Shown here: one piece after another, positions 53,504 to 63,595 of the stretch
Layout: each line of letters begins with the position of its first letter
How positions within the stretch are numbered: position 1 is the stretch's first letter
Assembly (NCBI RefSeq): GCF_021044425.1
Contig: NZ_JAJNEC010000005.1
Coordinates: forward strand, 2,832,548 to 2,896,547
DNA: 64,000 nt
Direction of reading: 5' to 3'
Origin: Niabella pedocola
GTDB taxonomy: Bacteria > Bacteroidota > Bacteroidia > Chitinophagales > Chitinophagaceae
Notes under the pieces: model-generated
Database searches by the model: none
What the model was told of the DNA's origin: nothing
Seen by the model: only the letters and a program-made list of their open reading frames with translations
Program-made: the position numbers and the translations under genes

Positions 53504-53538
53504 AAACGCCGGATCTCATGTATGATCCGGCGTTTTTT
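53504..53538 (+). terminator. Intrinsic terminator after typA
   Basis: AAACGCCGGATC (53504-53515), eight-base loop, GATCCGGCGTTT (53524-53535), then T-rich. A 12-bp stem. Confidence 0.88.
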
Positions 53539-53645
53539 ATTGAATATTCGTCTGTGTAAAGCGCGTCTATTACGGAAGTCCCGTCTATGTGCCTATGTGG
53601 TTAAACATTGATTGTTCACATATCTGCTTTGCTATATTTCACCAT

Positions 53646-55568
53646 TCAGTTCCGCATCACTTCAATCATCGCCCGCATCTCTTCCACCAGGTTATCGGTA
53701 TTGCCATCAAAACCCACTACCTTAAAACGGATATTACCGTTGCCATCGATCAGGAATTTAGCCGGAATGCCATCTACCGCAAAATTGTCGGAAACCTTAT
53801 TATCCGCATCCAGCAGCACATGAAAATCATACTTATTCTTTTTAACGAAGTCGCCCACCTTGGATACCATTTCGCCGGGTTGTGCGCCTTCCCGGGTATT
53901 TACAAAAAGGAACTTTACATCCGCGTCGTTCTGGAACTGGTGCTGTGCTTTCTGCATACCGGGGAAGGAGGCCCGGCAGGGGCCGCACCAGGTGGCCCAG
54001 AAATCCGCCACCACGATCTTTCCTTTTAAAGATTCGAGGGATACTTTTTTACCATCCAGGTCATTCAACGCAAATTTCGGCGCAGGTTCATTGATCATTT
54101 GTTTTCTCAGCTCATCTTTCAACTTTACGCGGTATGCGGCCAGCAGGTTGTCCAGGTAGGCGGCATATCCTTTATCCGACTTGTTTTTAGAAACATAAAT
54201 GCCCTTTAAAAGTGCGGTGATTTTTGCCGTACCCTTGCCTTCCCGGATCAGGTCTTCGATTTCCTGCTGCACTGCATTTTTACCTTTTATCTTTTCTTTA
54301 AACACCAGGTAGCGTTCAATGATCTCGGTATTGGTTTTACCGGTTTTTTGAACGGCTTCTTCCTGCACTTTCAGGGCGGCGGCGCGTTCGTTTAGTTTCC
54401 ATAAGATAAGCGCATAGGTATCCATATAATTTCCAAGGGTATAATCCAGGCCTTTTAGGTACTCGGCCTTAGTACGGTAATCGGGCTTATTAACGGGGGC
54501 TGCCAGTTCTTTTTTTATGCTGGCCAAGGCCTTGGCCGACAGGGCTTTTGCAAATTGTAAACTATCGCCTTTTTTATCCAGCCCTTTTCCGGAAAGCTCC
54601 CAGGCAGTTTCATTGTAAGCAAGCGCCAACGCCGTGTTACTTTCCGTTTTGGCGATGTATCTATTAAAGTCGGCCCATTTCCGGGCTACACCGGCATTAT
54701 AGGCGGCCTGACCATACATACTCCTGCGCATGCTGGCATAGCTTTTTTCATCGGCGGCATTCATTGCCGGAAAATCTTTTTCCAGGGTATCCAGCATCAG
54801 CAGCTGGTTTTCAATATCCCGCTCTCTGTATAATGCATTGAGCCGGTCAATTTTGACAGCGGCTCCTTTGGGATACAGTGCTGCGATCTGCTCTTTTATT
54901 TGCGCTGCCTGGTCATTGTCTTTCAGGGCGCGGTAGAGGTTTTGTAAGGTGATATAATCGGTTTCCGTTTTATCTGACTTTTCCTGTAATGTTCTGACCA
55001 GCGCTTCTGTTTTTTTCTTCCCGTTTTCTTTATCGGCGGCCATTAAAAGGCGTGCATAGGGGCTGGCATGCCTGGTTTTAAGTTCGGGATGGGCTTCAAA
55101 TTCCTGGTTATAAAGGGCCAGATTGGTTTCCGGTTTTACTTTCATGTCCAGCATAAAGCCGCCAAAATCGTTTAAAGCCGCCATGCCAACGGCCGCATTT
55201 TTTACCGGTTTATTTTCCTGCATTAATAATAAAGAATAGCCCTGCTCCTTATTATTATCCATTTGGTTATCCTGTTTAAAAGTAATGAGCAGGGCCTTGG
55301 CCGTGTCGTTGGTGGGGATGCTGCCCGTCCATTTACCATTTGTTTTGGAGGCGGTTACTTCTGCTGCCCGTATGGTTCCATCGTAAAGGAAAATGGCCGG
55401 CGTAATGGTTCCCGTCTTTTCCAGGGGTGTGCCGGTGGGGTCATATTCAAACCGGATAACATCACCCGGCTTGGGCTGGGCCGGCGTAAACCGGAGATTG
55501 GAATATTGCGCCCATGTAAAAAAATGACCCAGGGCCAGCAGGAGCGTAAGCAAAAATTTTGATTTCAT
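53646..55568 (-). CDS. Large TlpA-family thioredoxin with helical N-terminal part
   Basis: 640 aa with a signal peptide (MKSKFLLTLLLALGHFFTWA). Most of the length (about 20-490) is beta-rich at first, then helical with tetratrico-like spacing. The C-terminal ~145 residues are a thioredoxin domain with DFWATWCGPCR (about 520-530) and DGIPAKFLIDGNG as the cis-Pro part. It is an exported thiol oxidoreductase. The long helical region is bigger than in the first window gene. Confidence 0.85.
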   Translation of the reverse strand: MKSKFLLTLLLALGHFFTWAQYSNLRFTPAQPKPGDVIRFEYDPTGTPLEKTGTITPAIFLYDGTIRAAEVTASKTNGKWTGSIPTNDTAKALLITFKQDNQMDNNKEQGYSLLLMQENKPVKNAAVGMAALNDFGGFMLDMKVKPETNLALYNQEFEAHPELKTRHASPYARLLMAADKENGKKKTEALVRTLQEKSDKTETDYITLQNLYRALKDNDQAAQIKEQIAALYPKGAAVKIDRLNALYRERDIENQLLMLDTLEKDFPAMNAADEKSYASMRRSMYGQAAYNAGVARKWADFNRYIAKTESNTALALAYNETAWELSGKGLDKKGDSLQFAKALSAKALASIKKELAAPVNKPDYRTKAEYLKGLDYTLGNYMDTYALILWKLNERAAALKVQEEAVQKTGKTNTEIIERYLVFKEKIKGKNAVQQEIEDLIREGKGTAKITALLKGIYVSKNKSDKGYAAYLDNLLAAYRVKLKDELRKQMINEPAPKFALNDLDGKKVSLESLKGKIVVADFWATWCGPCRASFPGMQKAQHQFQNDADVKFLFVNTREGAQPGEMVSKVGDFVKKNKYDFHVLLDADNKVSDNFAVDGIPAKFLIDGNGNIRFKVVGFDGNTDNLVEEMRAMIEVMRN

Positions 55569-55923
55569 ATGTATGTTGTTTTAGGTTTATACGTCCTGCA
55601 GTCCTTTAAAATTTCCAATATGGAATTTTACATGTAAAAGCGAAAGCCATCCGATTGTTGTACCATAAGCGCTATATCAAAAGAGAAGGTTGTCCGTAGC
55701 GCATGCCATAAGCTGTATGAATGATTCCTCAATCCCTTCCTCTTCGTTTTGTACAACCGTTCTTGAACTATAAATATAGTTATATTTTTTTATTACCGGG
55801 TGGCCGGTGTATTTTTTAACAAATGGCGATTCCGAATTTTTAAAACGGTGGCAGGTCGGTTTGTTAGCGGAAGAGCGGCAACATTTCCGGGGTATGGTTG
55901 TTTAATAAACAAGAACAATCAAG
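55569..55923. other. Spacer upstream of small CxxC gene
   Basis: No gene is seen. It contains AT-rich stretches that could hold the promoter of the minus-strand TlpA gene. Confidence 0.4.
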
Positions 55924-55931
55924 TAATTTTG
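55924..55931 (+). promoter_or_regulatory. Perfect -7 box close to the start codon
   Basis: TAATTTTG at 55924-55931, just five bases before the ATG at 55936. A TTG at 55898-55900 is 23 bases upstream, a little long. If used, the transcript would start at or next to the ATG, so the messenger might be leaderless. Confidence 0.4.
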
Positions 55932-55935
55932 CGCA

Positions 55936-56157
55936 ATGAAAAAGAAAGTGCTGTTTGCAGCTGTTTTGGTGTTGGGTCTTATTCAAACGGTGCAGACATA
56001 TGCCCAGTGCTCCATCTGCACTAAAACCACGCAGCAAATGGGCGATGGTCCGGCCAAGGGTTTTAATTCGGGGATTCTTTACCTGGCCTTTCTGCCATTG
56101 GCCCTGATCGCTTTCCTGGGGATCCGGTGGTGGCGTAATGAAAAGAAAAATTCCTGA
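55936..56157 (+). CDS. Small membrane protein with CSIC motif
   Basis: 73 aa. A signal-like helix (VLFAAVLVLGLIQTVQTYA) is followed by QCSICTKTTQQMGDGP (CxxC) and a second helix (GILYLAFLPLALIAFLGIRWW). The Cys pair would face the periplasm. No family is recognised. Confidence 0.65.
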   Translation: MKKKVLFAAVLVLGLIQTVQTYAQCSICTKTTQQMGDGPAKGFNSGILYLAFLPLALIAFLGIRWWRNEKKNS

Positions 56158-56214
56158 TTTTCCGGTATTGATCTTATTTTGTAGTAAATTTTTTACACCT
56201 AAAACGAAAACAAA

Positions 56215-56820
56215 ATGTTAGATCAGATCCTGAACCTTGTAAAACAATACGGGCAGCAGTCCGTTGTTGAAAACCCCGATGTTCCCAATGAGTACAACAA
56301 CCAGGTGATGGCAGAGACTGCTAATACCATTACCAGCGGGTTTCAGAACATGGCCAGCGGCGGCGGACTCCAAAACATTCTTTCCTTATTTACAGGTGGG
56401 GGTCAAAGCCAGGGAGGCAATGGTATTTTAAGCAACCCCATCGTAAGCATGATGATCGGACACCTGGCAAACCGGCTGGTTTCTAATGTGAACCTAAACC
56501 CGGCTACAGCCAATAATATTGCCAGCAACCTGATTCCGAGCGTGCTTAACAGCCTGGTAAACCGCACGGTAAGCAATGATCCGCAGGATAGTGGTTTTAA
56601 TCTCAACGGCCTGATCGGCAGTTTAACCGGCGGCGGCAATAGTACGGGTTCTGCAACCGGCGGGTTCGATTTCCAGGGATTGCTCAACCAGGTTTCTGGT
56701 CAGCAGGGCGGCATCGACATCAGCCAGATCATTGGTCAGGTAACGCAAAATGCACAAACTCATCAGCAAACCCAGCAATCCGGGGGATTGGCCAATTTAA
56801 TTTCCGGATTTTTTAAATAG
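56215..56820 (+). CDS. Gly/Asn/Gln-rich protein with a YidB/DUF937-like fold
   Basis: 201 aa. The pattern LDQILNLVKQYGQQSVVENPDVPN at the start and repeated NLIPSVLNSLVN and LLNQVSG segments recall the DUF937/YidB family of low-complexity proteins. No signal peptide is seen. Function unknown. Confidence 0.6.
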   Translation: MLDQILNLVKQYGQQSVVENPDVPNEYNNQVMAETANTITSGFQNMASGGGLQNILSLFTGGGQSQGGNGILSNPIVSMMIGHLANRLVSNVNLNPATANNIASNLIPSVLNSLVNRTVSNDPQDSGFNLNGLIGSLTGGGNSTGSATGGFDFQGLLNQVSGQQGGIDISQIIGQVTQNAQTHQQTQQSGGLANLISGFFK

Positions 56821-57012
56821 TTTTCCGCGTTTGGCATAATTTCTGCTTTATGTATGATGTACACGTTCTTTGTTTGTAGAAAAATAGTTTGAAAAATCGG
56901 TTTTGCATTATTTTAACATTCCGATTGTAATAAATGGCAAGAATATTGCGTTTCTATTAAAAGAACAACGATAAGAAATTTAAAAAAAGATAGTCAATTT
57001 TCTCATAAGCAG

Positions 57013-57432
57013 TTAGTTTTGGTTGCGACCCCTGTTTCCACAGGGGTCTATTTTTTTGTATAGGTAAACACTTGCTAATAAGCCAATTGCTGCTCCTGCC
57101 CCATCTGCAATAATATCTCCCGTATCAAACGACCGGTTTGGAACATACCATTTTTGAACATATTCCATCACAATGCCGTAAACCAGCGCGCCGATGCTGA
57201 TCATCAGGAAGGCGCTGAATAATTTTTGACCACCGCCTTTTTTTTTCATCAGCCAGAAGTTCCAGATCAGCACCAACAGGGAGAACATGCCGATATGGAT
57301 CCATTTATCGAGTTGAATTTTGCTGAAGAAATCTTCCTGTGGAAACGCAGATCCCGGCAGGGTCAGCAGCAGGATGGTCAGCATAAAATAAAGACAAGCG
57401 CCCAAAAAAACATAACCTGTTTTCACCAACAT
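57013..57432 (-). CDS. VanZ-like membrane protein
   Basis: 139 aa, four membrane helices with the VanZ pattern DKWIHIGMFSLLVLIWN, and SFDTGDIIADGAGAAIGLL. VanZ relatives are small integral membrane proteins of unclear role. It is downstream of gcvH on the same strand. Confidence 0.85.
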   Translation of the reverse strand: MLVKTGYVFLGACLYFMLTILLLTLPGSAFPQEDFFSKIQLDKWIHIGMFSLLVLIWNFWLMKKKGGGQKLFSAFLMISIGALVYGIVMEYVQKWYVPNRSFDTGDIIADGAGAAIGLLASVYLYKKIDPCGNRGRNQN

Positions 57433-57452
57433 ACCATTTTATAGATTAGAAA

Positions 57453-57485
57453 TAAAAAAGCCAATCACACAAGGTGAATGGCTTT
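57453..57485 (-). terminator. Hairpin between gcvH and the VanZ-like gene
   Basis: AAAGCCAaTCAC and GGTGAaTGGCTTT form a hairpin; on the minus strand it is followed by TTTTTT (57454-57459). It probably limits read-through from gcvH. Confidence 0.65.
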
Positions 57486-57533
57486 GAAATGTTATTAAAT
57501 AGATGATCCGTTTATTTTTTGCTCCGGCATTGA

Positions 57534-57911
57534 TTAACCGACCAATGACTGGTACCCTGCGGCATCCAGCAAGGCGGCCACATCTGCAGGATTCGATACT
57601 TTCATTTTGATCATCCAGCCTTCGCCATAGGGATCTGTGTTCACCAGCTCGGGAGCATTGCCCAGTGCCTCGTTGAGTTCGGTAACTTCTCCGTCAACCG
57701 GCAGAAAAAGATCTGAAACCGTTTTTACGGCTTCAACGGTACCAAAAACATCACCTGCTTTTAAAGAAGTACCAATCGTTTCTACTTCTACGTAAACGAT
57801 GTCGCCCAGTTCTCTCTGTGCAAAATCAGTAATGCCAACAGTGGCCACATCGCCTTCAAGGCTAACCCATTCATGATCTTTGGTATAACGCAAGGTTTCA
57901 GGATAACTCAT
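57534..57911 (-). CDS. gcvH: Glycine cleavage system H protein
   Basis: 125 aa from the ATG at 57911 (MSYPETLRYTKDHEW); an earlier in-frame ATG at 57959 adds a non-typical leader. The lipoylation site is Lys in GTVEAVKTVSDL (about 60-71), and the DHEWVSLEGD start and PYGEGWMIKM end are typical. It carries aminomethyl groups in the glycine cleavage complex. The VanZ-like gene follows. Confidence 0.94.
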   Translation of the reverse strand: MSYPETLRYTKDHEWVSLEGDVATVGITDFAQRELGDIVYVEVETIGTSLKAGDVFGTVEAVKTVSDLFLPVDGEVTELNEALGNAPELVNTDPYGEGWMIKMKVSNPADVAALLDAAGYQSLVG

Positions 57912-58199
57912 AACAATATTTTTGAGTACAAATATGAGTAAAGGAACCCAATATTCCATTTTTATAGGAATAATTTTTAAAGGGATGGTTATTTTCTCAA
58001 AAACGGTCAGATCCGTGTAACATTTCCTGCTGCCGTACGATTTATTGTATCAGGAATCAGTAGCTCCGGTTACCGGTTCGACATCCGGAAACACAGTTTC
58101 AGGAATATTGCCCGATCCGTTCAAATGGCATTTTATCACAATTAACGGGTGTTTTACCCCATTTACCGGCAGGAGCTGGTTATAAGGAAAACGGAGCAA
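57912..58199. other. Spacer between gcvH and outer-membrane barrel gene
   Basis: No gene is seen; the right end carries the promoter-like box listed next. Confidence 0.4.
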
Positions 58200-58207
58200 T
58201 AGTTTTG
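58200..58207 (+). promoter_or_regulatory. -7-like box before first outer-membrane protein
   Basis: TAGTTTTG at 58200-58207, a perfect TAnnTTTG, about 20 bases before the ATG at 58228. No good TTG is found at 19-21 bases, so confidence is modest. Confidence 0.4.
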
Positions 58208-58227
58208 TTGCAAACAATGAGATCAAT

Positions 58228-60666
58228 ATGAAAAAGCTAATAATAGCCGGGGTTTGTTTATGGAGTGCAGGCGTACAGGCACAAAGCATTTCTGGCAATG
58301 TAACCGGCGCCGATGAAAAACCAATGGAAAAAGCCTCTATTACCCTTTTAAATGCCAAAGATTCTTCCGTACAGATGCTGACCGCCGCGGATAAGACCGG
58401 TAAATACCGGTTCAATCAGCTGGCCGCCGGAACCTACCTTGTAATGGCCTCCAATGTGGGATATGCAAAAAGCTATTCGGCGCCGGTGAGGGTTGATGGT
58501 AAGGATGCCACCGTGCAGGCGATCGTACTTGAAAAAGCCAATACGCAACTGACGGGGGTAGTGGTTACCTCAAAACGCCCTCCCGTTGAGATAAAGGCCG
58601 GAAAAACCGTAGTGAATGTGGATGCTTCTCCTACCAATGCCGGGCTGAACGTACTGGAGATCCTGGAAAAATCGCCGGGTGTATCGGTAGACGCGGATGG
58701 CAATGTGAGTCTTAAAGGCAAGGGCGGCGTACTGATATTGATCGATGGCAAGCAAACCTATTTAAACGGTACACAACTGGCGGCATTCTTAAAAAGCATC
58801 CAGGCCAGCGGGCTGGACCAGATCGAGATCATGACCAATCCCCCGGCTAAGTACGATGCTGCCGGTGGGGCAGGTGTAATCAATATCAAAACCAAAAAAG
58901 GGGTGGTAAAAGGCATGAACGGAAACGTGAACCTGAACTATGCCCAGGGGTTTTATCCCAAATACAACGGTGGCGCCAATTTTAATTACCGGAATAATAA
59001 GATCAACGTATTTGGAAGTTATAACGGCGGTGTATGGGAAGGACTGGGCACCCTGACCATTCATCGTAATTTTTATAAGGATGGCAACTTCTCAGGATCT
59101 TCAGACCAAACGACAGACCGGCACAATAAAAGCCAGTGGCATAACGGGAAACTGGGTTTTGACTATAATTTCTCTTCGAAGGATGTGGCCGGCGTGGTGG
59201 TTACGGGCAATATCAACCCCTGGAAAAACTGGCAGGAAAGTGCTTCCAATCTGAGGGATGCAGATGGAACCGTAAATACTGTTTTTCTTTCGGATGCCTT
59301 TAATTCCAACAAATCGCGGAACATCAATACCAACCTGAACTACAAGCATACGTTTGATTCGACCGGGCGCGAATTCTCAATGGATTTTGACCAGGGTTAT
59401 TATGAAAGCCGGGGCAGCAACTTTTTAACCACCAATGTGTACAACCCGGATAACAGCAAACGCGGAAATACGGTACTGCTCAATGGGGATTTTCCCTCCA
59501 TTATTCATATCTACAGCGGCAAAATGGATTATGTACATCCGTTTAGCAAGAATCTGAAACTGGAAACGGGCCTCAAAAGCAGTTTTGTAAATACGGATAA
59601 CAATGTGCTGTACCGGCGGGACACCAGCACCGGCTGGTACCTGGACGGGCAACGTACCAACCATTTTATTTATAAAGAAAACATCAATGCGGCTTATGCG
59701 ATCATGACCGCCACCATAAAAAAATGGGAATTTACCGGCGGATTGCGGGTGGAAAATACCAACGCGAAAGGCACGCAGGTAACCAGCGACAGCAGTTTTA
59801 AACGCAACTATACCAACCTGTTTCCCAATGTGGGCGCGGTATACAGCTTCAATGATAAAAACCAGTTGAGCATGGCTTACAGCCGCCGGATCCGGAGACC
59901 CGATTATGACGATCTGAATCCCTTTGTGTTCTTCCTGGATTCGCTTACTTACGGACAGGGGAACCCTTATCTGCAGCCGGAATTTTCCAACCGGGTGGAA
60001 GTGAGTCACACCCTAAACCGTTTTCTTACGTTTACCGTAAGTCATACCCAAACCAATAATATCATTACACAGCTCATCAAGCAAAACACCGAAAAGAAAA
60101 CGGCTTTTCAAACCACCGAAAATTTCAGCAAAAGAAAACAATGGGGCTTTTCGGTTTCGGCCAACAAGCAGCTGTTTAAATGGTGGAATCTGAGCCTGTA
60201 CAGCGGCGTATTTAATAACCAGTACAAAGGATTGTATACCGATGGAACTAAAAATATTCCGGTAGCATTGAACGTAAACAATGTGGATGCTAATATGACG
60301 AACAGCTTCAGCTTTGCCAAAACATGGTCTGCTGAGTTAAGCGGCTGGTATAGTTCCAGTCCGTCTGAAGGTCTGATGATCGCGCGCCCTATGGGTGCCA
60401 TGAATATTGCGCTGGCCAAGCAGTTATTCAACAAAAACGGATCGGTAAAAATTGGTGTAAGGGACCTGTTGCGTACCAGCAATTTCAGCGGCTACTCCCG
60501 TTACGCAGATGTGGATCTGAGTGTTGCCAACGACCGCCGCCAGGACAATCGCCAGTATAATATTTCGTTTACCTATAAGTTTGGCAAGGGAAATATTAAA
60601 CCCGCCCGTCGTCGCACCGGAGGTGCTGATGATGAACAAAACCGGGTAAAAAGCGGTGGTGGATAA
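58228..60666 (+). CDS. Outer-membrane beta-barrel family protein (TonB-receptor-like)
   Basis: 812 aa. A signal peptide is followed by a carboxypeptidase-regulatory-like domain (ISGNVTGADEKPMEKASITLL, about 18-95), a plug-like domain (about 110-220, with VVVNV, PGVSVDADGNVSLKGKGGVLILIDGK) and a large barrel ending with KFGKG. The N-terminal plug and barrel resemble the OMP_b-brl_3 family of Bacteroidetes. No SusD partner is found. Substrate unknown. A paralogue follows. Confidence 0.85.
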   Translation: MKKLIIAGVCLWSAGVQAQSISGNVTGADEKPMEKASITLLNAKDSSVQMLTAADKTGKYRFNQLAAGTYLVMASNVGYAKSYSAPVRVDGKDATVQAIVLEKANTQLTGVVVTSKRPPVEIKAGKTVVNVDASPTNAGLNVLEILEKSPGVSVDADGNVSLKGKGGVLILIDGKQTYLNGTQLAAFLKSIQASGLDQIEIMTNPPAKYDAAGGAGVINIKTKKGVVKGMNGNVNLNYAQGFYPKYNGGANFNYRNNKINVFGSYNGGVWEGLGTLTIHRNFYKDGNFSGSSDQTTDRHNKSQWHNGKLGFDYNFSSKDVAGVVVTGNINPWKNWQESASNLRDADGTVNTVFLSDAFNSNKSRNINTNLNYKHTFDSTGREFSMDFDQGYYESRGSNFLTTNVYNPDNSKRGNTVLLNGDFPSIIHIYSGKMDYVHPFSKNLKLETGLKSSFVNTDNNVLYRRDTSTGWYLDGQRTNHFIYKENINAAYAIMTATIKKWEFTGGLRVENTNAKGTQVTSDSSFKRNYTNLFPNVGAVYSFNDKNQLSMAYSRRIRRPDYDDLNPFVFFLDSLTYGQGNPYLQPEFSNRVEVSHTLNRFLTFTVSHTQTNNIITQLIKQNTEKKTAFQTTENFSKRKQWGFSVSANKQLFKWWNLSLYSGVFNNQYKGLYTDGTKNIPVALNVNNVDANMTNSFSFAKTWSAELSGWYSSSPSEGLMIARPMGAMNIALAKQLFNKNGSVKIGVRDLLRTSNFSGYSRYADVDLSVANDRRQDNRQYNISFTYKFGKGNIKPARRRTGGADDEQNRVKSGGG

Positions 60667-60744
60667 GAATGACAAAAAAAATCAGGCCACAAACGGTTTG
60701 TCCCGTGCGAGGCGATGCCCTATAAAATAATAACAATGATCGTG

Positions 60745-60777
60745 AAAGCGGGCCTCTCTGAGGTGCCGCTTTTTTTA
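60745..60777 (+). terminator. Intrinsic terminator after first barrel gene
   Basis: AAAGCGGGCCTC and GAGGTGCCGCTTT pair around a short loop (60745-60771), followed by TTTTTT. Confidence 0.75.
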
Positions 60778-61050
60778 TAAGATCCTTAGCACCTTTGATT
60801 TATCCGGCATTGTTCATCAAAATAGTTGCAGGTTGCAACGGCCGGCAGCTTGTCCGGCAAAAAATACCGTTCGCAGGAGTTTTTTTGCCATTAAGCGGCA
60901 TCCTGTTCGCTGGTTGCGATTTTCAGCCTAAGTTTGCTGCTTCAAAAAATAACAACGAACTATTGAAACAACGCATGATGATTTTTTCTTAAACCAGGAA
61001 ATAACTACCAGCGAAGTTCGAACAGACTACAAAAAATAAAAAACAAACTG
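60778..61050. other. Spacer between the two barrel genes
   Basis: No gene is seen; a 65-codon frame crosses it but looks like chance. Confidence 0.4.
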
Positions 61051-63528
61051 ATGAAACTACTATTAGCACCGGCCCTATTATTTCTATTTCAGGCAACGGC
61101 ACAGGCTCAGACGATTTCAGGGAACGTAAAAGATGATGCGGGAAAGCCGGCAGAAAAAGCGACGGTTTCTTTATTAAATGCAAAAGACTCTTCAATTGTA
61201 AAATTAAATGCAGCGAAGGCCGACGGCGGATACCAGTTTGAGGCCATTGGCAGCGGACGCTACCTGGTAATGGCTACCAGTGTTGGGTATGCCTCCGGTT
61301 ACTCTCCGGCATTCGACTATAATGGAACCAGCCTGAAGCTGGAGCCCATTACCCTGGAAAAAAGCGGCACCCAGCTTACCGGTGTGGTGGTTACCTCCCG
61401 CCGGCCACTGGTGGAAGTAAAGGCCGACAAGATGATCGTAAATGTGGAAGGAACCGTAAACGCTACGGGTAACGACGGCATCGACCTTTTAAGAAGATCG
61501 CCCGGCGTGATGGTGGATAAGGACGATAACATCAGCATGGCCGGTAAAAACGGTGTAGAAGTATATATCGACGGTAAACCCAGTCCGTTAAAAGGATCGG
61601 AGCTGGGTAACTACCTGCGGTCCATACAGTCTACCAGCATCGAAAGCATTGAGCTGATCACCAATCCTTCCGCCAAATATGAAGCGGCGGGTAATGCCGG
61701 CATCATCAATATCCGGCTGAAAAAGGATAAATCACTGGGTACCAACGGAACGCTTACGGCGGGATACAATGTGGGTGTTTTCAGTAAATACAACGGCGGA
61801 CTATCCTTGAACCACCGGGGCAAGAAATTCAATGCCTATGGTAATTACAACTATAGCCAGGGCCTGAACAACAATATCCTCACCCTGAATAGGGACGTGG
61901 CTGATACCTTATTTGACCAGCGCACCAATATGATTATGGATCGTAAAAGCCATAATATAAAGGCAGGCGTAGATTATTATATCAACAGTAAAAGCACCGT
62001 TGGCGTAATGGGAAATGCTACGTTGAATGACGACGGGTTTAACAGCAGCGGTCCCATGCCGATCACACCCAAGAATACCGGCATTGTAGACCGGATCCTG
62101 CAGGCCAATACGATCACCAAGGGCAACCGGGATAACTACAACCTGAATGCAAACTATAAATATGCGGATACTTCGGGTCATGAACTGAATATCGACCTGG
62201 ATTATGCCCGTTTTGATAATAAGAATAACCAGCGGATCTCCAATATTTATTATGCTGCGGATGAATCCACCATTTTGAAGAAGAACCTGTACCGCATGTA
62301 TACACCCACCGGTATCGATATCTACTCCATCAAAACCGATTACCAGCAGCGGTTTTTAAAAGGAACCTTAGGCTATGGTTTTAAACTGGGATGGGTAAAT
62401 ACCAATAACGACTTTCAGCGGTTTGATAATAACGGGCCTACAGAGCAGCAGGACCTGAATAACAGCAACAAATTCGATTATAAGGAAAACATCAATGCGG
62501 GGTATGTGAATTATAACCGCCAGTTTAAAGGATTTTTGATACAGGCGGGTCTGCGGGTGGAGAATACCAATTCCGAAGGTCGTTCTACGGGGCTGGTATG
62601 GAACTCCGGTTCGAGCCGGTATGATAACTATGATTCAACGCTCAAAAGGAATTATACCGACCTGTTCCCCAGCGCGGCCATCACCTTCAATAAGAACCCG
62701 ATGAGCCAGTGGAACTTTACCTACAGCCGGAGGATCGACCGCCCCAACTACAGCTTGTTGAATCCCTTTGAGTTTGCGCTGAATGATTATACGTATATGA
62801 AGGGGAATACACAGTTAACGCCGCAGTATACGAATAGCTTTGGTATTACCCATACATATAAATACAAGTTGAACACCACCCTGAATTACAGTCATATCCG
62901 GGACATGTTTGCGCAGCTTGTGGACGTAACGGAGGGATCCAAATCTTTCCAGACTACCAAAAACCTGGCGTCGCAGGATGTGATCAGCCTGAACATCAGC
63001 TATCCGTTCAGCTACAAATCGTACAGTTTGTTTACCAATCTTAGCTCTAACTATTCCAAGTTCAAGGCGGATTTCGGCGGCGGAAGCCGGGTGATCAATA
63101 CCGATGCGTTTTCGGCCAACCTGTTTACCCAGAGTACGCTGCGGTTTGCCAAAACCTGGACGGCGGAACTGAGCACGCTGTATGTTTCTCCGTTTGTATG
63201 GCAGGGCGCGTTTAAGGGAAAGGCTATGGGATTTGTGGATGCCGGTTTGCAAAAAACGGTATTACAGGGCAAGGGTACGCTTAAAGCTTCTGTAAGCGAT
63301 ATTTTCAAAACCATGCGTTTCCGTGGTACCAGCGATTATGCCGGGCAGTACACCCGTGTAGGTGCCAACTGGGAAAGCCGTCAGTTTAAAGTGAACTTTA
63401 CCTACCGTTTTGGTAGTGCCCAGATCAAATCTGCGCGCCAGCGTAAAACCGGTCTGGATGATGAAAAGAACCGTGCCAGCGATGGTGGCGGTAATGGTGG
63501 CACACCCGGTCAGGGCGGCCCTAAATAA
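61051..63528 (+). CDS. Outer-membrane beta-barrel family protein (paralogue)
   Basis: 825 aa. Same plan as the preceding barrel gene: signal peptide, ISGNVKDDAGKPAEKATVSLL, plug with MIVNVEGTVNATGNDGIDLL and PGVMVDKDDNISMAGKNGVEVYIDGK, and barrel. The C-terminus adds a Gly/Asp-rich tail (SDGGGNGGTPGQGGPK). The two proteins share many segments but differ throughout, so the duplication is old. The spacer has its own terminator, so the genes are probably independent. Confidence 0.85.
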   Translation: MKLLLAPALLFLFQATAQAQTISGNVKDDAGKPAEKATVSLLNAKDSSIVKLNAAKADGGYQFEAIGSGRYLVMATSVGYASGYSPAFDYNGTSLKLEPITLEKSGTQLTGVVVTSRRPLVEVKADKMIVNVEGTVNATGNDGIDLLRRSPGVMVDKDDNISMAGKNGVEVYIDGKPSPLKGSELGNYLRSIQSTSIESIELITNPSAKYEAAGNAGIINIRLKKDKSLGTNGTLTAGYNVGVFSKYNGGLSLNHRGKKFNAYGNYNYSQGLNNNILTLNRDVADTLFDQRTNMIMDRKSHNIKAGVDYYINSKSTVGVMGNATLNDDGFNSSGPMPITPKNTGIVDRILQANTITKGNRDNYNLNANYKYADTSGHELNIDLDYARFDNKNNQRISNIYYAADESTILKKNLYRMYTPTGIDIYSIKTDYQQRFLKGTLGYGFKLGWVNTNNDFQRFDNNGPTEQQDLNNSNKFDYKENINAGYVNYNRQFKGFLIQAGLRVENTNSEGRSTGLVWNSGSSRYDNYDSTLKRNYTDLFPSAAITFNKNPMSQWNFTYSRRIDRPNYSLLNPFEFALNDYTYMKGNTQLTPQYTNSFGITHTYKYKLNTTLNYSHIRDMFAQLVDVTEGSKSFQTTKNLASQDVISLNISYPFSYKSYSLFTNLSSNYSKFKADFGGGSRVINTDAFSANLFTQSTLRFAKTWTAELSTLYVSPFVWQGAFKGKAMGFVDAGLQKTVLQGKGTLKASVSDIFKTMRFRGTSDYAGQYTRVGANWESRQFKVNFTYRFGSAQIKSARQRKTGLDDEKNRASDGGGNGGTPGQGGPK

Positions 63529-63557
63529 AGCGCTTAGTTTTGTTGGTTTAATAGGTA

Positions 63558-63588
63558 AAAGTTGCCGGTGCATATCGGCAACTTTTTT
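63558..63588 (+). terminator. Intrinsic terminator after second barrel gene
   Basis: AAAGTTGCCG (63558-63567), eight-base loop, CGGCAACTTT (63576-63585), then T-run to 63588. Confidence 0.88.
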
Positions 63589-63595
63589 GTTTTTC

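Noticed and set aside
58228..63528. SusC/SusD polysaccharide locus
   Set aside because: The two barrels lack a SusD partner, and the family pattern fits OMP_b-brl_3 better than SusC.
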